Part shown: one piece after another, positions 29,572 through 36,769 of the stretch | Position numbering within the stretch: position 1 is the stretch's first letter | Layout: the number at the start of each line of letters is the position of its first letter | Origin: Rhodoferax sp. | GTDB lineage: Bacteria; Pseudomonadota; Gammaproteobacteria; Burkholderiales; Burkholderiaceae_C | DNA: 36,769 bases | Reading direction: 5' to 3' | Assembly (NCBI GenBank): GCA_025358555.1 | Contig: JANYJD010000244.1 | Coordinates: 1-36,769 of the forward strand | Program-made: the position numbers and the translations under genes | The notes under the pieces: model-generated | The model's database searches: none | What the model was told of the DNA's origin: nothing | What the model saw: only the letters and a program-made list of their open reading frames with translations

Positions 29572-30618
29572 TCATTCGAGCACAATCCCGGCCCGCGCAA
29601 TGATGGCGCGCCACTTCACAATTTCTGCGCTGATGTGTTTGGCCAGTTCATCGGGCGAGCTGGCCAACGGCACGGCGCCCATTTCGGCAAAGCGGGCGCG
29701 CACGGCTGGGTGGGCCATGGCGGCCACCACCTCGCGGTGCAGCCGGTCGATGATCGGTTTGGGCGTGTTGGCAGGGGCCAAAAACGCAAACCAGGCAGCC
29801 GACTGGTAACCCCGGATGCCCGCCTCGGCCGCCGTGGGAACATCGGGCAGGGCGGGCAGGCGTTTGTCACTGGCCACGGCCAGAGCGCGCACCTGACCGC
29901 TCTTGATCTGGCCGATCACATTGGGAACAAGCTGAAAGCTCACCGGCACCTCGCCCGAGATCAAATCGGTCACCAATTGGCCGGTTTGGCGGTAGGGCAC
30001 GTGGGTCATTTTGGCGCCGGCCACCTGCTCAAACAGCGCGCCGCCCAGGTGCTGCGAACTGCCGTTGCCGACCGAGCCATACGGTGTGTTGGAGTTTTTG
30101 CGGGCAAACTCAACCAGATCGGACAAAGTGTTGATGGGCAGTTTGGCGCTGACCACGACCACATTGGGCAGGCTGGCGTACAGCGAGATTGGGGTCAGAT
30201 CGCGCTCGGGGTCGTAGCCCAGGTTGGGGTTGAGCACGCGATTGACCGCCAACGGGCCCGAGGTGCTCATCAAAATCGTGTAGCCGTCCGGCACGGCGCG
30301 CGCCACCGCTTGGGTGCCGACGTTGCCGCCAGCGGCGGGCCGGTTGTCCACCACAAACGGTTGGCCCAGCGTTGTTGCCATGCGGTCCAGCACCACCCGC
30401 GCGATCACGTCGCTGGCGCTGCCGGCCGAGAACGGAACAATCACGGTGATGGGGCGCGCGGGGTATTCTTGCGCTTGCTGGGCCTGCGCGGCAACGCTGA
30501 CGCCCAGTAGCAGTAGCGCGGCGGCGGCTAATTTGCTAATTGTGGCTAATGTGGCGGAAGGGGCGAATGTGGCGGAAAGGGAAACTGCCGCGAGCGCTGA
30601 ATTCAAACCAAGCTTCAT
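29572..30618 (-). CDS. Bug family (TctC-type) periplasmic solute-binding protein
   Basis: A 348-residue binding protein of the Bug/TctC family. The signal region is long (residues 1-47), with a hydrophobic core at LAAAALLLLGVSVAAQAQ. Ligand-loop marks are VIVPFSAGSASDVIARV and NRPAAGGNVGTQAVA, and GYTILMST; PVSFQLVPNV and the VRALAVASDKR strand are normal for the family. The start overlaps the stop of the Rieske gene (ATGA at 30618-30615), so they form one translationally coupled operon and it probably binds the aromatic acid that the oxygenase attacks. No transporter membrane genes are nearby. It is unlike the other Bug protein at 4419 in detail, so this is not a recent duplication. Confidence 0.9.
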   Translation of the reverse strand: MKLGLNSALAAVSLSATFAPSATLATISKLAAAALLLLGVSVAAQAQQAQEYPARPITVIVPFSAGSASDVIARVVLDRMATTLGQPFVVDNRPAAGGNVGTQAVARAVPDGYTILMSTSGPLAVNRVLNPNLGYDPERDLTPISLYASLPNVVVVSAKLPINTLSDLVEFARKNSNTPYGSVGNGSSQHLGGALFEQVAGAKMTHVPYRQTGQLVTDLISGEVPVSFQLVPNVIGQIKSGQVRALAVASDKRLPALPDVPTAAEAGIRGYQSAAWFAFLAPANTPKPIIDRLHREVVAAMAHPAVRARFAEMGAVPLASSPDELAKHISAEIVKWRAIIARAGIVLE

Positions 30619-31997
30619 GGTGCTGCCTTTTCAGAAAGTGAGCCTGAGTCTGCGTTGTGCTGCGGGTTCGTTGCAGTGGCCGAAACAACGCCTGAGACGG
30701 CGCCCGCGACAATTCCGGTAGGTGAGCCAAAGCGCGCCTGCATCACCGCTTCAAACGGCTCCTGGGCAGCGGCAATGGCGCCCCCGGCCCGCACCCGGTA
30801 AGCGTCAGGCCGCTGCGCTGCGGCGGGCTCGGTGCCCGCACGCAAGTCTTTCACACCGTCCAGCATGGCGCGGCGAAACCGCACCACACCCACATCGGTA
30901 GGCGACAGGTGTTCGCGCGTGCGGTCTGCGACCAGTCCCTGGCTGTCCTGGGCCATCGCGTCCTGTTCGGCAATGCCGCGCACGCCGGTGAAAGAGAGTG
31001 TCTTTTGCGCCTGGCGGTCAATCAAATAGTCGTTGCTGCGGTTGCGCAGCGGCAAATAGCCCGGCCCCAATTCAGCAAACTGACCGAAGCCGCCTCGGGC
31101 GTACTGGGCCCGCTCCGCCTCAGCCAGCGGACGGTCCGGGTGCCAGGCATAGACATAAATCCAGCACGAATGGTCGTCAACGGGAACCCAGGTATAGCCG
31201 TAGTAGGTTTCTCCCGGCATGGCCGACGGCGTGATGGAGTGAGCGGGCAGCATGAACTGCGTGATGCGCCAGTACAGCTGCCCGGCATCGGCGTGGCGCG
31301 AGCCGCCAATCACAAAGCCTGCGTCATGCGCCACAATTTTGAACTGCGGCAGCGGGTCGTTACGCAGCCAGCCAATGCGGCGCTCATCGGCCGCGGCTGT
31401 CATGGTGTCGTTTTTTGCCAGTGTCGGCGCGGGCATGTGCAGGAACGAGAAATGCGCCGTGTCCAGCGCGCCCTCCATCGACTGCGCCCAGTTGCACTGC
31501 TGCAGGCGCTTGGTGACGAAGCGGTGCCCCGGCGGAACCACGCCGAATTCCAGCTGCGGAAGTTGGGCCGGCTGGCGCTCTGGGGGTCCCAGATAGGCCC
31601 AAATCACGTCGCCAAACTCGCGCGTGGGGTAGGCCTTGATGTGAATGTTGTTGTGGTAGGCCGAGCCTTCAGGCACGTTGGGCAGTTCCACGCATTTGCC
31701 GGTAATGTCGTATTTCCAGCCGTGGTAGATGCAGCGAATACCGCAGTCTTCATTGCGGCCAAAAAACAGGTCAGCACCCCGGTGCGCGCATTTGGGCTCG
31801 ATCAGGCCGACACGGCCATGCGTGTCGCGAAACGCCAGCAGCTCCTCGCCCAGCAGCTTGACGCGAAGCGGCGCACCATCCGCCAGGGGAAGCTCAGCCG
31901 ACAGCGCCACCGGCTGCCAAAAGCGCCGGAAGTAATCGCCCATTCCCGTGCCGGGGTCGGTTTGAACAAGCAGGGTGTTATCAGCGGCGCTGAGCAT
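30615..31997 (-). CDS. Rieske non-heme iron aromatic oxygenase, alpha subunit
   Basis: A 460-residue ring-hydroxylating or O-demethylating oxygenase component of the phthalate-4,5-dioxygenase-like group. The Rieske cluster is CAHRG...CIYHGW (Cys70, His72, Cys89, His92). The mononuclear iron site is in QSMEGALDTAHFSFLH (Asp179 bridging, His182 and His187). The start at 31997 has AGGAG six bases upstream. No reductase or ferredoxin gene is in the window, so it must borrow one. Phthalate-type monomers of this length usually act on hydroxylated or carboxylated aromatics. A long C-terminal tail after residue 420 is Ala/Ser-rich and unlike the domain. Confidence 0.92.
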   Translation of the reverse strand: MLSAADNTLLVQTDPGTGMGDYFRRFWQPVALSAELPLADGAPLRVKLLGEELLAFRDTHGRVGLIEPKCAHRGADLFFGRNEDCGIRCIYHGWKYDITGKCVELPNVPEGSAYHNNIHIKAYPTREFGDVIWAYLGPPERQPAQLPQLEFGVVPPGHRFVTKRLQQCNWAQSMEGALDTAHFSFLHMPAPTLAKNDTMTAAADERRIGWLRNDPLPQFKIVAHDAGFVIGGSRHADAGQLYWRITQFMLPAHSITPSAMPGETYYGYTWVPVDDHSCWIYVYAWHPDRPLAEAERAQYARGGFGQFAELGPGYLPLRNRSNDYLIDRQAQKTLSFTGVRGIAEQDAMAQDSQGLVADRTREHLSPTDVGVVRFRRAMLDGVKDLRAGTEPAAAQRPDAYRVRAGGAIAAAQEPFEAVMQARFGSPTGIVAGAVSGVVSATATNPQHNADSGSLSEKAAP

Positions 31998-32245
31998 GCA
32001 GACTCCTCAATGGCTAGGCGGCGCCCCAACACGGGTGCGTCAAGCTGCATGTTACTGCTGGCAGCAAATGAGCGCTTCAGCGAGCCGGAGTCGTGGCGGC
32101 TTGGGGTTCTACGAGGCGGTCTGGGGCAGTCTAGGGCGGTCTAGCGCGGTGATTGAAACGCGCTGCGTGATCGTGGCAGTGAACCTGGCAGTGAAACCGA
32201 ATTGAATGCGAAACCGGGTTCTCAACTGCGGCAGAGCCAAAGGCG
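31998..32245. other. Non-coding region upstream of the Rieske operon
   Basis: No gene is supported in this stretch. It holds four roughly 10-base units ending GGCGGTCT-like (GAGGCGGTCT, GGGGCAGTCT, AGGGCGGTCT, AGCGCGGTGA; 32113-32152), in helical register about 120 bases before the Rieske start. They could be regulator sites or a simple repeat. The promoter of the minus-strand Rieske operon should lie here. Confidence 0.4.
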
Positions 32246-32289
32246 TGGTGTTTACATTGCAAGCGATCTTCCTTGCACGACAAACACCA
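32246..32289 (-). terminator. Hairpin downstream of enoyl-CoA hydratase gene
   Basis: Nested inverted repeats: outer TGGTGTTT (32246-32253) with AAACACCA (32282-32289), inner TGCAAG (32258-32263) with CTTGCA (32272-32277), with a symmetric 4-base internal loop. The hairpin begins 14 bases after the stop of the minus-strand gene. Only a short T run follows, so termination may be partial or factor-assisted. Confidence 0.6.
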
Positions 32290-32303
32290 ACTCAGTGATT
32301 CTG

Positions 32304-33233
32304 TTATTTTCCAACGAACACGGGTTTACGCCGCTGCAAAAACGCCTGGCCGCCTTCGCGGGCGTCGGCGCTGTTGGCGGCTATGCTTTGGTGCTTTGCC
32401 TCGGTTTGCAGCGCTTGTGCGTAGCTTTGCTCCAGCGCGCCCGCCAAGCCCTGGCGCATCAGGCCCAGCGCTACCGTTGGGCCGTTGGCCAGGCGTTGCG
32501 CCAGGGCCATCGCCTGTGTCTGCAAATCGGCATCGTCCACGGCGCGGTAGATCAGGCCCCATTGCTCGGCCTTATCGGCGCTGATGCGCTCGCCCAACAT
32601 CATCATTTCGGTCGCGCGGGCCTTGCCCACGAGGCGCGCCAGCATCCAGCTGGAGCCACCGTCGGGCACCAGGCCGATGTTGACGAAAGCCTGCAAAAAA
32701 TACGCCGATTTACCGGCCAGAGTGAAGTCCCCCGCCAGCGCCAGCGAGCAGCCGATGCCGGCAGCTGCCCCGTTCACTGCGGTCACCACGGGAATGCTTA
32801 ACTTGGACAGCGCCAACAGGGTCGGGCCATAGGATTCGGTCAGCACCTTGTAGGAACGCTCGCCGCGCGACATATCGGGCGGGGCGGCACCGGCTGTTGA
32901 TGCGGCAACGACGCCTGCCCCAACCCCAACATTCGAACCCGCACTTGCACTTGCACCGGCATCCGCGCTTGCATTCGCAGCCGCATTGGCCTGCAGGTCA
33001 GCTCCGCTACAAAAGGCGCGGCCCTCACCCGTCATCAAAAGCGCCCGGGCGCCCAAACCGGGCAGCGCGTTGAGCACCTGCAGGATTTCTGCAAACATCT
33101 GCGGCGGCGCTGCGTTGAGGCGCTGCGGACGGTTCAGAGTGATGGTTGCCACTGTGCCAGCCATGGCAAAGCGGATGGTCTCAAGCGTCGGGCTAAATTC
33201 GGTACCGGTGTTTTGGATGGATGGGGTGCTCAC
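32304..33233 (-). CDS. Enoyl-CoA hydratase/isomerase, PaaG-like, with low-complexity insertion
   Basis: A 309-residue crotonase-fold enzyme. ITLNRPQRLNA, GRAFCSGADL and AVNGAAAGIGCSLALAGD are the crotonase marks, and FVNIGLVPDGGSSW with Asp191 resembles PaaG, the epoxyphenylacetyl-CoA isomerase. The usual hydratase Glu pair is not at its place, supporting isomerase-type chemistry. I chose GTG 33233 because GGAG lies eight bases upstream; the longer frame adds 20 residues and no ribosome site. Residues about 82-119 form an Ala/Ser/Gly/Val-rich insertion right after the oxyanion-hole loop, coded by a degenerate repeat, which is abnormal. It is a single gene with a hairpin after its stop and is divergent from a PaaI-type thioesterase. 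Confidence 0.87.
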   Translation of the reverse strand: MSTPSIQNTGTEFSPTLETIRFAMAGTVATITLNRPQRLNAAPPQMFAEILQVLNALPGLGARALLMTGEGRAFCSGADLQANAAANASADAGASASAGSNVGVGAGVVAASTAGAAPPDMSRGERSYKVLTESYGPTLLALSKLSIPVVTAVNGAAAGIGCSLALAGDFTLAGKSAYFLQAFVNIGLVPDGGSSWMLARLVGKARATEMMMLGERISADKAEQWGLIYRAVDDADLQTQAMALAQRLANGPTVALGLMRQGLAGALEQSYAQALQTEAKHQSIAANSADAREGGQAFLQRRKPVFVGK

Positions 33234-33368
33234 AGCGTTGTCTCCGAGGATGATGATAAACGTGGCATAGAGCATAAGCCCCTGACGGCGCACAGTGTGT
33301 CACGGTATGGACTGGACTGCTGCGCACAACGCTTGACAATGGAGTTTTCAAATTCACGGGAAACTGCA

Positions 33369-33854
33369 ATGTCCGAGGCTCCGTCAGATCACGCCATCCC
33401 GCCGCCCCCCGTGCCCGAAGGCTTCAAGGCGCGCAATTTTGGCGAAGGCTTTGTGGCGGTGAATGGCCCGCTTTACGCCCGGCGCACCGATTCCGGCATT
33501 CAGGTCGGGTTTCGGGTGGAGGCCCGGCACACCAACCCGATGAATATCTGCCATGGCGGCATGCTGGCCAGCTTTGCCGACATGCTGCTGCCAATGACCG
33601 CGCACCACCTTTGCCCCGAGGCCAAGGGCCGCTTCTTGCCCACTATCAGCCTGCAAATCGATTATTTGTCGCAAGCCGCATTGGGTTCCTGGGTGCAAGG
33701 CGAAGCCCAAGTCATGCGGGTCACCCGCAGCATGATTTTCATGCAGGGCCTCATTACCGCTGAAGGGGTAAACGTGGCCCGGGTCAGCGGCATTTTCAAA
33801 ATTGGTGCCGTGTTTGCCGGGTTGCACCCGTTTTCCCCACCGCCGCCGGGCTAG
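33369..33854 (+). CDS. PaaI family hotdog-fold thioesterase
   Basis: A 161-residue acyl-CoA thioesterase of the hotdog fold. The motif NPMNICHGGMLASFADMLL (residues about 57-74) is the PaaI signature with HGG and the acidic Asp further on. PaaI-type enzymes clear dead-end CoA esters in aromatic catabolism. ATG 33369 follows GGGAAA; the frame upstream is longer but runs into the divergent promoter of the hydratase gene. The pairing with a PaaG-like gene suggests a common route for aromatic CoA esters. After the stop, GGGGT-AGCCC-ACCCC could be a weak hairpin. Confidence 0.9.
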   Translation: MSEAPSDHAIPPPPVPEGFKARNFGEGFVAVNGPLYARRTDSGIQVGFRVEARHTNPMNICHGGMLASFADMLLPMTAHHLCPEAKGRFLPTISLQIDYLSQAALGSWVQGEAQVMRVTRSMIFMQGLITAEGVNVARVSGIFKIGAVFAGLHPFSPPPPG

Positions 33855-33924
33855 CAAGGGGTAGCCCACCCCGCGCAACATGTGGTGCAAACCAACTCAG
33901 TAACAACCCAGTCTGACGTGCGTT

Positions 33925-34083
33925 ACCCGCCGAATCTTGGCGCGCATGCCCGCGCGGCAGTTTGAGGTCTGGGTGACGCACCAGGTGAATATTTCCGCTT
34001 TGACTGGACAGGGCCCCGCCATGGGAGAGACGTTCATTCTTAACCGGGACGGCAGGCTGCTGACGCGTACCCTGTTTGGTTGA
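33925..34083 (+). pseudogene. C-terminal remnant of a histidine-phosphatase-superfamily protein
   Basis: The frame ending at TGA 34081-34083 reads ARMPARQFEVWVTHQVNISAL and ends TRTLFG. VTHQVNISALTG matches the core C-terminal strand of the histidine phosphatase superfamily (the His of the second catalytic half). Only about 50 residues remain; a stop at 33901-33903 closes the frame upstream and no start is convincing, so the RHG catalytic motif is missing. The full gene must have been lost by deletion. It lies between the thioesterase gene and repeat copy D. Confidence 0.6.
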
Positions 34084-34092
34084 GTTTTGGAG

Positions 34093-34152
34093 CGGTAAAT
34101 ATGGCCTTAGCCCTCATGGATATTGAATAACATGCTTGTAAAAACATAGCAA
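34093..34152 (+). repeat. Dispersed AT-rich intergenic repeat, copy D
   Basis: GGTAAATATGGCCTTAGCCCTCATGGATATTGAATAA... AACATAGCAAC matches copy E at 28132 closely in its first 25 bases. It ends at the stop codon of ppsR, so it is the 3' end of that transcript. It contains an ATG with a ribosome-like GGAG but only a nine-codon frame. Confidence 0.6.
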
Positions 34153-34974
34153 CTAGTAACTCAACCGCTCCGGTCTGATTTCCTGCAGGATGGTGGTGGC
34201 GATTTCTTCAATCGACTTGGTGGTGGTGGACAGCCAGCGGATGCCGGCGCGGCGCATCATCGCTTCGGCCTCGGCCACCTCCATGCGGCAGTTCTCCAGG
34301 GCAGCGTATTTTGAGTTGGGGCGGCGCTCGTTGCGGATTTCGCTCAGGCGCTCGGGCTGGATCGTCAGGCCGAAGATTTTTGCCTTGTGCGGAACCAGGG
34401 CAGGCGGCAACTGCTGGCGGTCAAAATCTTCGGGAATCAGCGGGTAATTGGACGCCTTGAGCCCGTACTGCATGGCCAGGTACAGCGACGTCGGCGTCTT
34501 GCCGCTGCGGCTCACGCCGACCAGAATCACGTCAGAGTGTTCCAGGTCGCGGTTGGACTGGCCGTCGTCATGCGCCAACGAGAAGTTGATGGCCTCAATC
34601 CGCTCGTCGTACTTCTTGCTTTTGCTGGCGTCGCTAAAGCGGCCAATGCGGTGGTTGGACTTGAGCTGCAACTCATTTTCAAGCGGGTGCACAAACGTGC
34701 CAAACATGTCCAGCAGCATGCCCTGGGACCCTTGCGAGATGACGTTGAGCACATCCACATTGACCAGCGTGGTGAAAACGATGGGCCGGTTGCCATCCAC
34801 TAGCGCGGCGTGGTTGATCTGCCGCACCGCCTGGTGCGCCTTGTCCACCGTGTCGGTGAATGGCAGGCGGATGTGCAGGGCGTCAAAGTCAAACTGGTTC
34901 AAGATGGCGTTGCCAAAGGTCTCGGCGGTGATGCCGGTGCTGTCGGAGATGAAGAAAACGGTGCGTAGGGTCAT
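34153..34974 (-). CDS. ppsR: Phosphoenolpyruvate synthase regulatory protein (PPSR, DUF299)
   Basis: PSRP/PPSR is the ADP-dependent kinase and phosphate-dependent pyrophosphorylase that switches PEP synthase off and on by threonine phosphorylation. The 273-residue protein has the N-terminal [15 protein letters not shown], the P-loop GVSRSGKT (153-160), and [15 protein letters not shown], all typical. ATG 34974 was chosen because [10 protein letters not shown] is the family start; 38 upstream codons are GC-rich and unlike the family. It is divergent from its target ppsA, the standard arrangement in Betaproteobacteria. Its 3' end runs into repeat copy D. Confidence 0.97.
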   Translation of the reverse strand: MTLRTVFFISDSTGITAETFGNAILNQFDFDALHIRLPFTDTVDKAHQAVRQINHAALVDGNRPIVFTTLVNVDVLNVISQGSQGMLLDMFGTFVHPLENELQLKSNHRIGRFSDASKSKKYDERIEAINFSLAHDDGQSNRDLEHSDVILVGVSRSGKTPTSLYLAMQYGLKASNYPLIPEDFDRQQLPPALVPHKAKIFGLTIQPERLSEIRNERRPNSKYAALENCRMEVAEAEAMMRRAGIRWLSTTTKSIEEIATTILQEIRPERLSY

Positions 34975-35160
34975 GGGCAGGATCGGGTTGGGTGATACGG
35001 GCCGGGGGGTGCGGCTGGGGTGCGCGCGGCGGGCTGGTGGCTGCTGAGCGCGCCCTACAATGGCTTCAGCCCTCGGCAGTTTATACACAACGCCCCATTT
35101 TCCATGCAGCGCCGCAACCCATCAAAACAAGAACAACCGTGTTGCGCCGCCCGTCCGCGT

Positions 35161-35198
35161 GCCGCCCGCCGCCATGCCGCCCGCCGCCATGCCGCCTG
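35161..35198. repeat. 15-base direct repeat in the ppsR/ppsA intergenic region
   Basis: Two perfect copies of GCCGCCCGCCGCCAT (35161-35175, 35176-35190) and a partial third (GCCGCCTG) lie 58-95 bases upstream of the ppsA start. The rest of 34975-35255 has no gene. The repeat could affect the promoter spacing or be a simple-sequence expansion. Confidence 0.8.
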
Positions 35199-35255
35199 TT
35201 TAGGCCAGAGCCTGGCCGTGCACGCAGAACCGCTTTTTACTTCTGGAGTCTTCCC

Positions 35256-36769
35256 ATGTCTGCGCTGTTCCATCCGACCGACCTGGTCGTACCGTTTGAA
35301 AACCTGAGAATGACCGACGTCGAGTCGGTCGGCGGCAAAAACGCCAGCCTCGGCGAGATGATTTCGCAACTCCCCACGGGCGTGCGGGTTCCGACTGGCT
35401 TCGCCACCACCGCGCATGCCTTCCGCCAGTTTTTGCAGCACGATGGCCTGGACGACCGAATCAAACAACGGCTGGATGCGCTTGACACCGATGACGTGCG
35501 CGCCCTGGCCGTGGCGGGTTCCGACATTCGCGCCATGGTCGAAGCGCAGCCTTTTCCCGCAGATCTGCAAGATGCCATTGGCAGCGCGTTTGCAAGGTTG
35601 AGCGCGGGCAATCGGGCGGCATCGTTCGCCGTGCGCTCGTCAGCCACGGCGGAGGACTTGCCCGACGCATCGTTTGCTGGGCAGCAGGAAACCTTTTTGA
35701 ACGTAGTCGGCATTGACGACGTGCTGCACAAGATGAAAGAGGTGTTCGCCAGCCTGTACAACGACCGCGCCATCAGCTACCGCGTGCACAAGGGCTTTGC
35801 GCATGAGCACGTGGCCTTGAGCGCGGGTGTGCAGCGCATGGTGCGGTCTGACTTGGGCGCGGCGGGGGTGATGTTCACCATCGATACCGAGTCGGGTTTT
35901 TCAGACGTGGTTTTCATCACCTCCAGCTACGGCCTGGGCGAAACCGTAGTGCAGGGTGCCGTCAACCCCGACGAGTTTTATGTGCACAAGCCGATGCTCA
36001 AGGCGGGCAAGCGCGCGGTGATCCGCCGCAGCCTGGGCTCCAAGCTGATCCATATGGAGTTCACCACGGCCGAGGAAAAAGCCGCCAGCGGCAAACTCGT
36101 CAAAACCACCGACGTGCCGACCGAGCTGCGCAACCGCTACTCGTTGAGTGACGCGGACGTGGAACAACTGGCCCGCTACGCGCTGGTGATCGAGCAGCAC
36201 TATGGCCGTGCCATGGACATTGAATGGGGCAAAGACGGCAAGGATGGCCTGCTCTACATTTTGCAAGCCCGACCCGAAACAGTGAAGAGCCAGGCCGCTG
36301 GCAAGGCCGAGCACCGTTACAAGCTCAAGGGCGACCCGGCCAAGCGTGGCGCGGTGCTGTCAGAAGGCCGGGCCATTGGCCAGAAGATCGGCACCGGCCC
36401 GGTGCGGGTGGTGCACAGCATCAATGACATGGACCAGGTGCAGGCCGGCGATGTGCTGGTGACTGACATGACCGATCCCAACTGGGAACCGGTGATGAAG
36501 CGGGCCGCCGCCATCGTCACCAACCGGGGCGGGCGCACCTGCCACGCCGCCATCATCGCGCGCGAGCTGGGCATCCCCGCCGTGGTGGGCTGCGGCCAGG
36601 CGACCGAAGTGCTGCGCGACGGCATGCTGGTGACGGTGAGCTGTGCCGAGGGTGACACCGGCTTTGTCTACGACGGCTTGCTGGAAACCGAGGTGAGCGA
36701 GGTGCAGCGCGGCGAGATGCCGCAGATTCCCATCAAGATCATGATGAACGTGGGCAACCCGCAGCTGGC
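35256..36769 (+). CDS. ppsA: Phosphoenolpyruvate synthase (partial, cut at window end)
   Basis: PpsA makes PEP from pyruvate and ATP, giving AMP and phosphate, for gluconeogenesis from C3 compounds. The start [10 protein letters not shown] at 35256 has GGAG seven bases upstream. The first 504 codons are present: the ATP-grasp domain with [11 protein letters not shown] and [19 protein letters not shown], and the phosphohistidine domain with [17 protein letters not shown], whose His430 is the phosphorylated residue. The C-terminal PEP/pyruvate barrel is outside the window. Divergent from ppsR, which would control it by phosphorylating the Thr just before His430 (TCH). Confidence 0.97.
   Translation, partial: MSALFHPTDLVVPFENLRMTDVESVGGKNASLGEMISQLPTGVRVPTGFATTAHAFRQFLQHDGLDDRIKQRLDALDTDDVRALAVAGSDIRAMVEAQPFPADLQDAIGSAFARLSAGNRAASFAVRSSATAEDLPDASFAGQQETFLNVVGIDDVLHKMKEVFASLYNDRAISYRVHKGFAHEHVALSAGVQRMVRSDLGAAGVMFTIDTESGFSDVVFITSSYGLGETVVQGAVNPDEFYVHKPMLKAGKRAVIRRSLGSKLIHMEFTTAEEKAASGKLVKTTDVPTELRNRYSLSDADVEQLARYALVIEQHYGRAMDIEWGKDGKDGLLYILQARPETVKSQAAGKAEHRYKLKGDPAKRGAVLSEGRAIGQKIGTGPVRVVHSINDMDQVQAGDVLVTDMTDPNWEPVMKRAAAIVTNRGGRTCHAAIIARELGIPAVVGCGQATEVLRDGMLVTVSCAEGDTGFVYDGLLETEVSEVQRGEMPQIPIKIMMNVGNPQL

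Noticed and set aside
30909-32144. 411-codon plus-strand open frame opposite the Rieske oxygenase gene
   Set aside because: Val/Arg/Gln-rich shadow of a gene with a complete Rieske and iron site on the other strand.
33855-33880. Terminator hairpin GGGGT-AGCCC-ACCCC after the thioesterase gene
   Set aside because: Five-pair stem without a T tract; too weak to list as a terminator.

Overview
The window looks like chromosome from a Burkholderiales bacterium, probably of the Comamonadaceae (Polaromonas/Rhodoferax/Variovorax type). This is inferred from the high GC content, two Bug-type tripartite-tricarboxylate-transporter binding proteins, the divergent ppsR/ppsA pair, a Sox module, and a family of AT-rich intergenic repeats of a kind I associate with that family. 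I see no tRNA, rRNA, CRISPR array, intact insertion sequence or phage.

Layout. 1-1190: the tail of an unknown gene, then an aroC (chorismate synthase) whose 5' end is replaced by unrelated sequence. 1335-5390: a catabolic unit on the minus strand (bicupin dioxygenase-like, amidohydrolase, class II aldolase) divergent from a Bug solute-binding protein. 5639-12616: two lipoproteins, a 1446-residue BvgS/RocS-type hybrid kinase with two periplasmic binding domains, and a REC-EAL phosphodiesterase, forming a Roc-like signalling unit. 12644-15877: a DUF1800/DUF1501 export pair on the minus strand; the DUF1501 gene carries a one-base frameshift. 16060-19243: dodecin (minus), then a Leu/Ile/Val-type binding protein, a MetE-like methyltransferase with a His-rich insertion, and a DUF6172 protein. 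19250-24306: one tightly packed minus-strand operon holding a two-subunit molybdenum hydroxylase and soxX-soxY-soxZ-soxA. 24526-29401: fhs, a C40 peptidase (minus), an AcuI-like reductase and a PQQ-type aldose dehydrogenase. 29572-33233 (minus): Bug protein and Rieske oxygenase in one operon, and a PaaG-like enoyl-CoA hydratase. 33369-36769: a PaaI-type thioesterase, a histidine-phosphatase remnant, ppsR (minus) and the start of ppsA (plus, cut by the window end).

How the genes work together. Most of the window is catabolic and redox metabolism of organic acids and aromatics: binding proteins, a ring-hydroxylating oxygenase, CoA-ester enzymes, C1-folate activation, and PEP synthase with its regulator for gluconeogenesis from C3 acids. 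The most unusual unit is the Mo-hydroxylase-soxXYZA operon. It has no soxB or soxCD beside it, its SoxY lacks the usual GGCGG arm, and five of its genes overlap or nearly abut. The second is the Roc-like sensor/phosphodiesterase pair with its two lipoproteins. The third is a dispersed repeat family with at least five copies, four of them lying just 3' of genes and one supplying the start codon and half the signal peptide of the aldose dehydrogenase.
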